Assembly (NCBI GenBank): GCA_964534565.1
Contig: CAZHON010000001.1
Span: 372,001-436,000 of the forward strand
Source of the DNA: CAZHON01 sp964534565
GTDB lineage: Bacteria; Patescibacteriota; Gracilibacteria; Peribacterales; Peribacteraceae
Reading direction: 5' to 3'
DNA: 64,000 bases
The notes under the pieces were generated by a model. It searched no databases and was not told where the DNA came from. It was given only the letters and a program-made list of their open reading frames with translations. The translations under genes were made by a program, and so were the position numbers. Position 1 is the stretch's first letter. Each line of letters opens with the position of its first letter. This document shows, in pieces, positions 1-7,586 of the stretch.

Positions 1-1
1 A

Positions 2-1093
2 CGTTCCGTCATGACCTGCAAGGCGATGGGAGGAATCTGTGTGAAGTGTTACGGTCGCGACTTGGCCAACAACCGTCCGGTCCAAATTGGAACGCCGGTT
101 GGTATCATCGCTGCTCAGTCCATTGGAGAACCGGGAACACAGCTCACGATGCGTACGTTCCACATGGGAGGTGTCGCCGAAGGAGCAGATATCACCCAAG
201 GTCTTACACGCGTCGAAGAACTCTTCGAAGCTCGCAACCCACGCACGGCCGCAACTCTCTCTGACCTTTCCGGTCATGTGAAAGTAAGCCACAGCGGTGG
301 AAAGTCCCACGTGACGGTGATTGAAGAAGTGCCAGGAGAGGACGCGTACCCCATTCAGCCTGGATTCGAAGTCTCTGTGAAGAAGGGTCAGGAAGTGGAC
401 GAACGCGCAATCATCGCAAAATCCAAGTACGACAAATCCTTGGTTCGCGCAGTGTCTTCCGGTGTCGTCAGCGCCATCGAAGACAACTACGTTCGCGTCC
501 GCCACGCAGTCGCTCAGGAAAAGACGTACACATTCGGTCCTCGTGACTCCGTTGTCGTGAAGACGGGTTCCGTTGTGAACGTGGGAGACGCCTTGAATGC
601 CGGTCACTACAACCTCCAAGATCTCTTGGATAAGAAGGGTCCATACCACGTGCAGAACTACATCATGCAGGAGGTGCAGCACATCTACGCTTCTCAGGGA
701 CAGACCATCAACGACAAGCACTTGGAAATCATCGTCCGCAAAATGTTCTCCAAGGTTCGCGTCATTGACGCAGGAGAAACACGCTTCGTTGCCGGAGAAA
801 CAGTCGACAAGGCCGAGGTCGAGCGTGAGAACGCAATCCTCGCCAAGAAGACGAAGAACAAGGCCAAGCCTGCAACGGTCGAACAGATGCTGCTCGGTAT
901 CACCCGCGTGGCTCTCACAACCGATTCCTGGCTCGCCGGTGCTTCCTTCCAGGAAACGATCCGCGTGCTCGTCGATGCCGCTACTACTCGCCGTATCGAT
1001 ATGCTCGTCGGTCTCAAAGAGAACGTGATTATCGGTCGTCTGATCCCAACGGGAGAGGTCTACCGCAAGCGCTTCATCGAGGAAAACGCCTAA
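2..1093 (+). CDS. rpoC: RNA polymerase subunit beta', C-terminal part (5' truncated by window)
   Basis: C-terminal 363 residues of the beta' subunit of DNA-dependent RNA polymerase; the frame is open to the left edge, so the gene starts outside the window. Visible are the end of the second zinc-binding site (C-x6-C-x2-C, near CKAMGGICVKC), directly followed by the trigger-loop region with GIIAAQSIGEPGTQLTMRTF, whose glutamine, methionine, arginine and histidine contact the incoming NTP. The tail (GASFQETIRVL...GLKENVIIGRLIPTG) is the conserved C-terminal clamp region. It lies 53 bases before rpsL, the usual rpoBC-str order. A stop TAA closes it. Recognition is certain; only the missing N-terminal part is unseen. 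Confidence 0.98.
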   Translation, partial: RSVMTCKAMGGICVKCYGRDLANNRPVQIGTPVGIIAAQSIGEPGTQLTMRTFHMGGVAEGADITQGLTRVEELFEARNPRTAATLSDLSGHVKVSHSGGKSHVTVIEEVPGEDAYPIQPGFEVSVKKGQEVDERAIIAKSKYDKSLVRAVSSGVVSAIEDNYVRVRHAVAQEKTYTFGPRDSVVVKTGSVVNVGDALNAGHYNLQDLLDKKGPYHVQNYIMQEVQHIYASQGQTINDKHLEIIVRKMFSKVRVIDAGETRFVAGETVDKAEVERENAILAKKTKNKAKPATVEQMLLGITRVALTTDSWLAGASFQETIRVLVDAATTRRIDMLVGLKENVIIGRLIPTGEVYRKRFIEENA

Positions 1094-1146
1094 ACTTCAC
1101 CTTTACTTCCCCTCACTCCTTCCCTAGGATTCTGGCCCCAATACGT

Positions 1147-1569
1147 ATGCCTACCATCAATCAGCTCATCCGCCGCCCCCGAACAGTGCAGACCCGCAAG
1201 TCCAAGGCCCCTGCGCTGCAGTACACTTGGAACGCACTCAATATGCGTAAAGTAGCCCTTTCCAAGGGTGCTCCGTTCAAGCGCGGTGTCTGTCTCAAGG
1301 TCACAACCATGACTCCGAAAAAGCCAAACTCCGCTCTCCGCAAAATCGCTCGCGTTCGTTTGACCAATGGTCACGAAGTGAAGGCGTACATCATGGGAGA
1401 AGGTCACAACTTGCAGGAACACTCCGTGGTTCTTGTTCGTGGAGGCCGTGTGAAAGATCTTCCTGGAGTTCGTTACCACATCATCCGTGGTGTGCTTGAT
1501 ACCGAAGGTGTTCGTGGCCGCAAGCAAGGCCGCAGCCGCTACGGTGCACGCCGCGCTAAAACAGCATAA
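1147..1569 (+). CDS. rpsL: 30S ribosomal protein uS12
   Basis: Decoding-centre protein of the small subunit, 140 residues. It starts MPTINQLIR and carries the invariant TPKKPNSALRK loop (the lysine that, when changed, gives streptomycin resistance in other bacteria), GHNLQEHSVVLVRGGRVKDLPG, and a basic GRKQGRSRYGARR tail. Between SKAPALQ and KRGVC there is an insertion of about 14 residues (YTWNALNMRKVALSKG region), so it is the long form seen in Firmicutes rather than the 124-residue E. coli form. No Shine-Dalgarno sequence precedes the ATG. It sits between rpoC and rpsG in the classical str order and is presumably co-transcribed with them. Confidence 0.98.
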   Translation: MPTINQLIRRPRTVQTRKSKAPALQYTWNALNMRKVALSKGAPFKRGVCLKVTTMTPKKPNSALRKIARVRLTNGHEVKAYIMGEGHNLQEHSVVLVRGGRVKDLPGVRYHIIRGVLDTEGVRGRKQGRSRYGARRAKTA

Positions 1570-1603
1570 TCCCTCTATTCTCCTCTTCTGATTACCTATC
1601 CCT

Positions 1604-2056
1604 ATGGCAACTCGCGTTAAATCCTATATGCCCGAAGGCTCCAGCCCACTCCTGGAGAAGTTCATCTGTTGCCTCATGATGCAGGGAAAGAAGGCGATTG
1701 CTCGCCGTATCTTCGCAGATACGATCGAAATCATCAAAACACGCACGAAGGAGGATCCTATGGAGGTCTTCAACAAGGCCATGCTCAACGCAACGCCATT
1801 GGTCGAGGTTCGCCCAAAGCGCGTCGGAGGTGCGGTGTACCAGGTTCCTACAGACGTTCCACCAAAGCGTCAGGTCGCATTGTCCATTCGCTGGATCCTT
1901 GCTGCAGCACGCGCTCGCAAGGGAATGCCGATGGCAAACAAACTCGCTCTCGAACTTCTCGATGCATCTGCCGAACAGGGAGGTGCTGTGAAGAAGAAGC
2001 AGGACGTCGTGAAGATGGCACAGGCCAACAAGGCGTTTGCCCACTTGGCGAAGTAG
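1604..2056 (+). CDS. rpsG: 30S ribosomal protein uS7
   Basis: Primary 16S rRNA 3'-domain binder, 150 residues. Family signatures are KFICCLMMQGKKAIARRIF near residues 19-37, the GGAVYQVP beta-hairpin, and the RWILAAARARKG helix. The N-terminus begins MATRVKSYMPEGSS, somewhat different from the usual R-rich start but in register. It starts 34 bases after rpsL with a pyrimidine-rich stretch and no Shine-Dalgarno before the ATG. In most bacteria fusA follows at once; here a repeat-rich gap and an unrelated small gene with its own promoter intervene. Confidence 0.97.
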   Translation: MATRVKSYMPEGSSPLLEKFICCLMMQGKKAIARRIFADTIEIIKTRTKEDPMEVFNKAMLNATPLVEVRPKRVGGAVYQVPTDVPPKRQVALSIRWILAAARARKGMPMANKLALELLDASAEQGGAVKKKQDVVKMAQANKAFAHLAK

Positions 2057-2101
2057 TTCTCGCGGAGTTTATAGTGAGCCTGACGAACTGCTCGAACTGA
2101 C
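2056..2101 (-). repeat. Interrupted copy of the TGTCA...GAGCG dispersed repeat
   Basis: Read on the minus strand this has the same ends as the copy at 5986-6010 (TGTCAGTTCGAGC ... GCGAGAACT), but about 21 extra bases lie between the halves. Together with the plus-strand copy at 2124 it forms an inverted pair, GCTCGAACTGACA against TGTCACTTCGAGC, with a loop of about 23 bases. It begins at the rpsG stop codon. Confidence 0.5.
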
Positions 2102-2123
2102 AAAAACATAGCCTCTTTCTCTG

Positions 2124-2148
2124 TGTCACTTCGAGCGGAGCGAGAAGT
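2124..2148 (+). repeat. Dispersed repeat, TGTCA...GAGCGGAGCGAG type
   Basis: Copy reading TGTCACTTCGAGCGGAGCGA followed by GAAGT. Relatives in this window are at 5986-6010 (minus), 28051-28074 (minus, diverged) and 42372-42396 (plus), all next to gene ends. The outer arms (ACTTC/GAAGT here, AGTTC/GAACT in the others) are complementary, so each copy can form a short stem. Confidence 0.75.
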
Positions 2149-2324
2149 CTCATTTTTCTTCAAAATCTTTTTGCTCATAGATACAAAATTCTTGCGTCAT
2201 TCGCGGGTGCTTTTTCTTCGCATTAAGAATATTTTGTATCGAGAGCCCGATTCTCTGCAAAATTTTGCATTCGAGCCATTTCAAACGCTTGGCTAACCTC
2301 TGCGAAAATAACCAGGTCAGACCA

Positions 2325-2352
2325 TTGACAATCTTTTCAAAATAAGTATAAT
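2325..2352 (+). promoter_or_regulatory. Sigma70-type promoter for the gene at 2394
   Basis: TTGACA at 2325-2330 and TATAAT at 2347-2352 with a 16-base spacer, an almost perfect consensus. It predicts transcription from about 2359 and a leader of about 35 bases. It shows that the small gene, and possibly fusA behind it, is not dependent on read-through from rpsG. Confidence 0.8.
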
Positions 2353-2393
2353 GTTTTCACACAATTTCACACACAAAACTCACAAAACCCCAC

Positions 2394-2792
2394 ATGAATA
2401 TCTTTCATCCACCCACCTACAGTTGCGTCGGTCGTTACGTGCATGATGATTTGATTGATCAAGTGATCGCAACCGAAGTGGAAATTGCGGAACGCGCTCT
2501 TGAGACAGAGAAGGGGATTTGTATGACATCGTCGTTACGACATCTGTGGTGTAAACGCATTGCCGATGCAATTCTGCAGGAGGCAAAACGAGAAGTGGAG
2601 AAAGGCGAGCCACAACTTAATGGTTTTCGCACGGTGATTGATAAAACAATTGCCATTCTCTACGCAGAGGCCTGTGCTTCACCTTCGTTGGTCCATCGAC
2701 AGCGCTCTCCCTTGCCAAAACGTTTCCTGCGGGCTTGTACACTCTTCTATCGCTGTTTAATGGCAGCGGAAGACGGGATCCAAAGGATCTAA
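2394..2792 (+). CDS. Hypothetical protein, 132 residues
   Basis: Not recognised. The protein is soluble-looking and mostly helical: an acidic N-terminal half (QVIATEVEIAERALETEKG), a central helix rich in Ala/Glu/Lys, and a basic C-terminal quarter (RQRSPLPKRFLRAC). There is no signal peptide and no membrane segment. Its reality rests on the near-consensus promoter just upstream and on its position between rpsG and fusA on the same strand, 89 bases before fusA. It might be a lineage-specific protein expressed with the translation genes; no function can be assigned. Confidence 0.7.
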   Translation: MNIFHPPTYSCVGRYVHDDLIDQVIATEVEIAERALETEKGICMTSSLRHLWCKRIADAILQEAKREVEKGEPQLNGFRTVIDKTIAILYAEACASPSLVHRQRSPLPKRFLRACTLFYRCLMAAEDGIQRI

Positions 2793-2881
2793 CAAGGGAT
2801 TTTGAATTGCACTGGCAGGGCATTTTCCCTACACTCTCCGGGCTTTAAACGGGATACCTATCCCTCTCCATCCCTTCTTTT

Positions 2882-4999
2882 ATGGACCTACGATTCGTAC
2901 GCAATATCGGAATTATCGCTCATATCGATGCCGGAAAAACAACGACATCCGAGCGCATTCTTTTCTACACAGGAAAGAACTACAAAATCGGAGAAGTTCA
3001 TGAAGGAGCCGCAACAATGGACTGGATGGAACAGGAACAGGAGCGTGGAATCACGATCACAGCCGCTGCAACGCAGTGTCACTGGAAGGGAACGATCCCA
3101 GGGTACGGTGACGAACAGAAGGACATCACCATCAACTTGATCGACACTCCAGGACACGTGGACTTCACTGCAGAAGTGGAGCGTTCCTTGCGCGTGCTCG
3201 ACGGAGGAGTTGTGGTGTTCGACGGGTCCCAGGGTGTGGAACCACAGTCCGAAACCGTGTGGCGTCAGGCAGATAAGTACGACGTTCCACGTATCGCTTT
3301 CGTGAACAAAATGGATAAGACAGGAGGAGATTTCTTCATGACGATGGGATCGATCCACGATCGTCTCAGCAAGGCTGCTGTCGCAATTCAGCTCCCGATC
3401 GGTTCTGAAAGTAGCTTCGAAGGAATTGTGAACTTGGTGACTCGCAAGGCCTACAAGTTCGAAGGAAAGCACGGTGAGAACATCATCGAAATTCCAGTGC
3501 CAGAGGACATGAAGGAACAAGTGAGCGAATATCGCGCTGTCTTGATGGAGAAGGTTGCCGAAGGGTCCAAGTACATCGATGAATTCCTCCAGAATAGTGC
3601 ACTCACAGACGAACAGTTGATTCTCGGACTTCGCGAAGCAACAGTCACCGGAAAGATTTACCCAGTGCTCTGCGGTTCATCCCTCCAGAACGTCGGTGTG
3701 CAGTTCGTGCTCGACGCCGTTGCTGCGTACTTGCCATCTCCATTCGATGTTCCTGCCATCAAGGCAAAGGACGCGAACACAGGTGCCGATGTTGAGCGCA
3801 AGGCTGCAAACGACGAACCACTTGCCGCACTCGCATTCAAAATCGCGACAGACCCATTCGTCGGTCGCTTGACCTTCGTTCGCGTGTACTCCGGCGTTCT
3901 CAAGACTGGTCAGTCCATCTTGAACACACGCAGCGGTAACAAGGATCGCATCGGACGCATCGTTCGCTTGCACGCAAACAACCGTGAGGAAATCTCCACG
4001 ATCGAGGCAGGAGACATTGGTGCCGTCATCGGTCTCAAGGATGTTCGCACAGGAGACACGCTCTCCGACGAAGCGAAGCCAGTCACACTCGAATCCATCT
4101 CCTTCGCTGAACCGGTGATCTCCATTGCCATCGAACCAAAGACGAAGGCTGACCAGGAAAAAATGGGTGTGGCGCTTCAGAAGCTTGCAGAAGAAGATCC
4201 AACATTCCGCGTGAAGGTTGATGATGAAACAAGTCAGACGATCATCTCGGGAATGGGAGAACTCCACCTCGATATCTTGGTCGATCGTATGCGCCGCGAA
4301 TTCAAGGTTGAGACGAACGTTGGTAAGCCACAGGTTGCCTACCGCGAAACGATCACGAAGACCGTCGACGGCGAGAGCAAGTACGTGAAGCAGTCCGGAG
4401 GTCGCGGACAGTACGGTCACGTTATCTTCAAACTCATCCCACAGGAACCAGGAAAGGGCTACGAGTTCGATAACCAGGTGGTCGGAGGACGCATCCCACG
4501 CGAATTCATCAACCCATGTGACAAGGGATTCCAGGAAGGTATGTCCCGCGGTATCCAGGCCGGATTCCCCGTCGTGGACGTGAAGGTGGAGTTGATCGAT
4601 GGTTCCTACCACGATGTGGACTCATCCGAAATGGCCTTCAAATTCGCAGCATCCATCGGATTCCAGGAGAGTGCCAAGAAGGCAGATCCAGTGATCTTGG
4701 AACCAATCATGAAGGTCGAAGTGACTTGCCCAGAGGAATACCTCGGAGACGTGATGGGAGACCTCTCCGCTCGCCGCGGTATGATCCAGAGCCAGACCGA
4801 TCGCGGAACGGCGAAGATCATCACGGCCGAAGTGCCACTCGCTCAGATGTTCGGGTATGCAACAGACCTTCGCTCCCGCACACAGGGCCGCGCAAGCTAC
4901 GCGATGGAGCCAAGCCACTACTACAAGGTGCCTCAGAACGTTGCAGACACGATTATCGAGGCTCGCGCAGGAGTGACCTCCAGCCGCTCCCAGGGGTAA
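2882..4999 (+). CDS. fusA: Elongation factor G
   Basis: Translocase GTPase, 705 residues, full length. G domain motifs: AHIDAGKTT (P loop, residues about 14-22), the switch I region with ERGITI, DTPGHVDF (G3, about 84) and NKMD (G4, about 141). These are followed by domain II, then domains III-V ending in the conserved tail with LAQMFGYATDLRSRTQGRASY. It catalyses ribosomal translocation and, with RRF, ribosome recycling. The start is ATG preceded by a pyrimidine-rich run with no Shine-Dalgarno. A hairpin terminator follows 22 bases after the stop. No tuf gene follows, unlike the classical str operon. Confidence 0.98.
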   Translation: MDLRFVRNIGIIAHIDAGKTTTSERILFYTGKNYKIGEVHEGAATMDWMEQEQERGITITAAATQCHWKGTIPGYGDEQKDITINLIDTPGHVDFTAEVERSLRVLDGGVVVFDGSQGVEPQSETVWRQADKYDVPRIAFVNKMDKTGGDFFMTMGSIHDRLSKAAVAIQLPIGSESSFEGIVNLVTRKAYKFEGKHGENIIEIPVPEDMKEQVSEYRAVLMEKVAEGSKYIDEFLQNSALTDEQLILGLREATVTGKIYPVLCGSSLQNVGVQFVLDAVAAYLPSPFDVPAIKAKDANTGADVERKAANDEPLAALAFKIATDPFVGRLTFVRVYSGVLKTGQSILNTRSGNKDRIGRIVRLHANNREEISTIEAGDIGAVIGLKDVRTGDTLSDEAKPVTLESISFAEPVISIAIEPKTKADQEKMGVALQKLAEEDPTFRVKVDDETSQTIISGMGELHLDILVDRMRREFKVETNVGKPQVAYRETITKTVDGESKYVKQSGGRGQYGHVIFKLIPQEPGKGYEFDNQVVGGRIPREFINPCDKGFQEGMSRGIQAGFPVVDVKVELIDGSYHDVDSSEMAFKFAASIGFQESAKKADPVILEPIMKVEVTCPEEYLGDVMGDLSARRGMIQSQTDRGTAKIITAEVPLAQMFGYATDLRSRTQGRASYAMEPSHYYKVPQNVADTIIEARAGVTSSRSQG

Positions 5000-5020
5000 T
5001 CGATTTCCATCACAAATACG

Positions 5021-5047
5021 AAAAGGGCTCTACACAGAGCCCTTTTT
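5021..5047 (+). terminator. Rho-independent terminator after fusA
   Basis: AAAGGGCTC, a five-base loop, GAGCCCTTT and then T-rich sequence: a nine-base-pair stem with a run of T. It closes the rpoC-fusA stretch. Confidence 0.85.
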
Positions 5048-5053
5048 AGTGTA

Positions 5054-5081
5054 TTTACAAATGATTAAAATATGGTATAGT
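5054..5081 (+). promoter_or_regulatory. Promoter for the small membrane protein gene
   Basis: TTTACA at 5054-5059, a 16-base spacer, TATAGT at 5076-5081, with TGG just before the -10 box (extended -10). Predicted start near 5088, giving a leader of about 55 bases. Confidence 0.65.
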
Positions 5082-5143
5082 TTACCATTAGCAGTCGGTA
5101 TTTCACCTTCTGCACATTCGTTCCTCACGTAAGGGTCAAAGTC

Positions 5144-5425
5144 ATGAAGACGTTCCTTGGGCTTGTGGTGTTGTTCGGTTGTTCCTTCATTCTCAACGCT
5201 GTGGAGCAGGCGCAGCTCGATCTCGAACCGATGGTTCGTGGATTGATCTATCCTGCCCCCTTGGTCATCGGAATTGTGGCGAATGGAATCATGCGCCTCA
5301 ATCCGTACGCTGCGTATGGACTCGGACTGGTGTCTGCCTTTGTGGCATACCCCAAGTTCATGTGCGGTGCGCTGGCCAGCAGTACTGAGTTTTTGAAGTT
5401 CTTCACATCGACCATGCTCGCGTAA
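5144..5425 (+). CDS. Small membrane protein, unknown function
   Basis: 93 residues. It opens with a hydrophobic segment (KTFLGLVVLFGCSFILNA, a signal peptide or membrane anchor), followed by at least two further hydrophobic stretches (PAPLVIGIVANGIM and YGLGLVSAFVAYP), so it is probably a small multi-pass membrane protein. I do not recognise a family. It is a stand-alone unit: a promoter lies at 5054-5081 and a hairpin terminator follows the stop. The start chosen is the first ATG after the promoter; there is no Shine-Dalgarno. Confidence 0.7.
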   Translation: MKTFLGLVVLFGCSFILNAVEQAQLDLEPMVRGLIYPAPLVIGIVANGIMRLNPYAAYGLGLVSAFVAYPKFMCGALASSTEFLKFFTSTMLA

Positions 5426-5451
5426 GCCCTGTCGGAATCGCCGGAACGAAA

Positions 5452-5483
5452 AAGACTCTCCGTTGACCCCGGAGAGTACTTTT
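5452..5483 (+). terminator. Hairpin terminator
   Basis: ACTCTCC (5455-5461) and GGAGAGT (5471-5477) form a seven-pair stem, followed by ACTTTTG. The T run is short, so strength is uncertain. Confidence 0.6.
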
Positions 5484-5532
5484 GTAGTGCTCTATCAGCG
5501 TGTTAACACATTGATTCCTTGTTCACCGCGAG

Positions 5533-5538
5533 TAAACT
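5533..5538 (+). promoter_or_regulatory. -10 box of a leaderless-type promoter (TrpR-like gene)
   Basis: TAAACT with six bases before the ATG at 5545, so the transcript would begin at or next to the start codon. One of about eighteen such arrangements in the window. Confidence 0.55.
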
Positions 5539-5544
5539 TGGTGC

Positions 5545-5949
5545 ATGAAGCGCCGATTCACCGAAGATCACTACCGAAAAGAGCCTTGGTTCAAGCAATT
5601 AACCGATGCCTTTTTGCACTGCAAGGACAACGAACAAATGGCGAATTTATTGCGGGATGTTGCAACGCTCTCCGAGCTCCAGGCACTGAGCGAACGCTTT
5701 GAGGTTGCTCGTTTGCTGGCCCAAGGTCTCTCCTACCGGGATATTGCTGCAAAGACCGGAGCAAGCACCACGACCGTCACACGTGTCGCTCAATTCCTCG
5801 AGAATGGCACTGGAGGCTACCGAGCGGTTCTGGGAGCTCATCGTCACCATCGTATGGTTCAAAGTACTCCAGACGAGAGCACAAAGACGCATGAAGCACC
5901 CAAAGAACACAAGCAATCCCCACTGCAGAAATACCTCGAGAGGCAGTAA
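5545..5949 (+). CDS. TrpR-like (YerC/YecD family) DNA-binding protein
   Basis: 134 residues. Residues about 20-95 match the Trp-repressor-like YerC/YecD fold: a helical N-terminus, then LSERFEVARLLAQGLSYRDI and AAKTGASTTTVTRVAQFLEN, a helix-turn-helix with the family's typical start, followed by GTGGYR. Family members are small dimeric repressors; those outside enterobacteria do not obviously bind tryptophan. The last 35 residues are a charged, probably disordered tail. It is 106 bases upstream of ribD on the same strand, but ribD has its own -10 box. What it regulates cannot be read from the sequence. Confidence 0.85.
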   Translation: MKRRFTEDHYRKEPWFKQLTDAFLHCKDNEQMANLLRDVATLSELQALSERFEVARLLAQGLSYRDIAAKTGASTTTVTRVAQFLENGTGGYRAVLGAHRHHRMVQSTPDESTKTHEAPKEHKQSPLQKYLERQ

Positions 5950-5985
5950 CTTCTTGCGGAGCCTGCACCGAGTAGTCACGTAAAG

Positions 5986-6010
5986 AGTTCTCGCTCCGCT
6001 CGAACTGACA
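5986..6010 (-). repeat. Dispersed repeat, TGTCA...GAGCGGAGCGAG type
   Basis: On the minus strand the sequence matches 42372-42396 base for base over 25 positions. A partial second copy in the same orientation (TGTCACTTCGAGC) lies about 20 bases downstream, around 6030-6043, between the TrpR-like gene and ribD. Confidence 0.8.
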
Positions 6011-6043
6011 TATAAAACAGTTAACGAGGTGCTCGAAGTGACA

Positions 6044-6049
6044 TACGAT
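6044..6049 (+). promoter_or_regulatory. -10 box deciding the ribD start
   Basis: TACGAT followed by six bases and ATG at 6056. The alternative in-frame upstream start at 6029 would lie before this box, so 6056 is preferred. Confidence 0.55.
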
Positions 6050-6055
6050 ATACCT

Positions 6056-7042
6056 ATGAGTCATGAAATCTTCATGCGCCGGTGCCTGGAACTTGCAGAG
6101 CAGGGGAGGGGACGCGTTGGGAATGGGGCGCTCGTTGGTTCTGTGCTTGTTCGTGCAGGAAAGATTATTGCAGAAGGGTTCCATGCAGGGTTTGGAATGC
6201 CGCACGCCGAGCGCGATCTCCTGACGAAATTTGGGGGAGAGATTCAATCGACCGATGTTTTGTATGTGAACTTGGAGCCGTGCTGTCATCATGGCAAAAC
6301 TCCACCGTGTACTGACATTCTTTTCGAGCGGGGGATTCGAACAGTAGTTGTAGGGATGCTTGATCCTGATGTTCGTGTGGCAGGGCAGGGGATTGCTCTT
6401 CTGCGAGACAGTGGCGTCGAAGTGATAGGGCCGGTGCTTCGGGCGCAGTGTGAGTGGCTTAATAGGGGATTCATCTCTATTCGAACGAATGGTCGCCCAT
6501 GGATCACTCTGAAGAAGGCGCAAATGGCAGACGGCTCAATTGCCAAGCCTGATGGCTCACCTTTAAAGATTACAAGTCAGGATCAAGACACCTGGTCTCA
6601 TACCTGGCTGCGAGCCCGTCATGATGCGATTTTGGTGGGGGAGGGGACAGTCAAAAAAGACAATCCTTCGCTCGATATCCGCTTCTTAGAGAACAAAAAA
6701 AGTGATCAAATAAATCATCTACGGATAGTGCTCGACAAGAATTGCTCCACATCAATTGAATCAAAAATAATTCAGAATTCATCACACAATACGCTCGTTG
6801 TCGTTTCGCCGGATGCACCCGAGGCAAATCAGAATTTTTTGCGCGAGAGGGGAGTGAGAGTTGTGACAATTCCCCTCTCCAATGGAATCTTTGAGTGGTC
6901 TTCTCTGTGGTCCATCCTCCCCTCCCCTACCGACACATTTCCCGGACTTACCTCTATCCTCGTGGAGGGGGGACAGCGTGTGTGGGACACCTTCAAACAA
7001 GCGGGAATGGTCGATGCGGAAATTCTTCTCACGCATCGCTAA
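6056..7042 (+). CDS. ribD: Riboflavin biosynthesis bifunctional deaminase/reductase
   Basis: 328 residues from the preferred start. The N-terminal deaminase domain has the zinc-binding pair HAE (PHAERD, about residue 52) and EPCCHHGKTPPC (PC-x8-C) that activates water to deaminate diaminohydroxyphosphoribosylaminopyrimidine. The C-terminal reductase domain starts near PWITLKKAQMADG, with SHTWLRARHDAILVGEGTV, and ends with the VEGG motif. It catalyses the second and third steps of riboflavin synthesis with NADPH. A classical family feature is slightly altered: VGNGALVGSVLV replaces the common VGxNPxVGxVLV, so the Asn-Pro is missing. No other rib genes are in the window. Confidence 0.93.
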   Translation: MSHEIFMRRCLELAEQGRGRVGNGALVGSVLVRAGKIIAEGFHAGFGMPHAERDLLTKFGGEIQSTDVLYVNLEPCCHHGKTPPCTDILFERGIRTVVVGMLDPDVRVAGQGIALLRDSGVEVIGPVLRAQCEWLNRGFISIRTNGRPWITLKKAQMADGSIAKPDGSPLKITSQDQDTWSHTWLRARHDAILVGEGTVKKDNPSLDIRFLENKKSDQINHLRIVLDKNCSTSIESKIIQNSSHNTLVVVSPDAPEANQNFLRERGVRVVTIPLSNGIFEWSSLWSILPSPTDTFPGLTSILVEGGQRVWDTFKQAGMVDAEILLTHR

Positions 7043-7070
7043 CCGACAACACACACGTGTGTTGCCGGTT
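7041..7070. terminator. Hairpin between convergent genes
   Basis: AACCGACAACACAC pairs with GTGTGTTGCCGGTT (one G-A mismatch) in a 30-base near-palindrome that overlaps the ribD stop and precedes the end of the minus-strand gene at 7077. There is no T run on either side, so it may act as an RNA 3'-end stabiliser rather than an intrinsic terminator. Confidence 0.5.
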
Positions 7071-7076
7071 AGGTCC

Positions 7077-7514
7077 TTATTCTTGAACAGGTTGTATCTC
7101 CTTTCTTGCAGGAGGTCTGCTGGACCAGATGTACAATCTCCTCAAGAGAAGAAGTGTCGCAATGCCACTAGGAATCCAATATTTTTTGAGGATTGCTAGG
7201 GCTCTCGATTCCCCAAGGAGTAGAAATATTTTGTAATCGGTGTCGGAAAGGATTCGAGTGACGCCGTTATGCTTCACTTGCCAGAGAGGATTTTCGTAGC
7301 GCTGGAGCAGGATTTTGTTTTCTGCGTCCCAACGCTCAATCGTCATTTTATTACCTTCTGTTATGACTCTCAGAATGTTTTTTCCTTGAGGTTCCAATGG
7401 AGGGTCTAAGTGCAGATGTGTCACATGTGAGACGCCTCTACTTTCGAGGAATGCAATTTGATCCTCATTGAATTGTGACAAAATGACAGTCGCGAGCAGG
7501 AGAATGTTTTGCAT
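7077..7514 (-). CDS. Hypothetical membrane-anchored protein, 145 residues
   Basis: Not recognised. A short hydrophobic N-terminus (QNILLLATVIL) may be a signal peptide; a second hydrophobic segment near residues 113-130 (WIPSGIATLLLLRRLYIW) would anchor the C-terminus, leaving a 90-residue charged domain between them. The start is supported by a TACGGT box six bases before the ATG (7521-7526 on the plus strand), the leaderless layout common here. The gene converges on ribD with a shared hairpin between them. The last twenty residues are basic and probably cytoplasmic. Confidence 0.6.
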   Translation of the reverse strand: MQNILLLATVILSQFNEDQIAFLESRGVSHVTHLHLDPPLEPQGKNILRVITEGNKMTIERWDAENKILLQRYENPLWQVKHNGVTRILSDTDYKIFLLLGESRALAILKKYWIPSGIATLLLLRRLYIWSSRPPARKEIQPVQE

Positions 7515-7586
7515 CGTACCACCGTAGATAGTTCGAGAATGGAAAGGACCTTCAAGTAAATTACAATATATTTACTATTAGGTCAA

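Larger units (their letters stand above)
2057..2393. other. 337-base gap after rpsG: repeats and a promoter
   Basis: No coding sequence is supported here. The left third holds the inverted pair of dispersed repeats (2056-2101 and 2124-2148). The middle is A+T-rich without clear structure. The right end carries a near-consensus promoter at 2325-2352 for the small gene that starts at 2394. Confidence 0.6.

Noticed and set aside
3677..4612. Long antisense frame in fusA, and similar ones at 20529-21557, 48051-49133 and 53616-54941
   Set aside because: All are complements of well-supported genes with strong codon bias; none has a promoter or a domain of its own.
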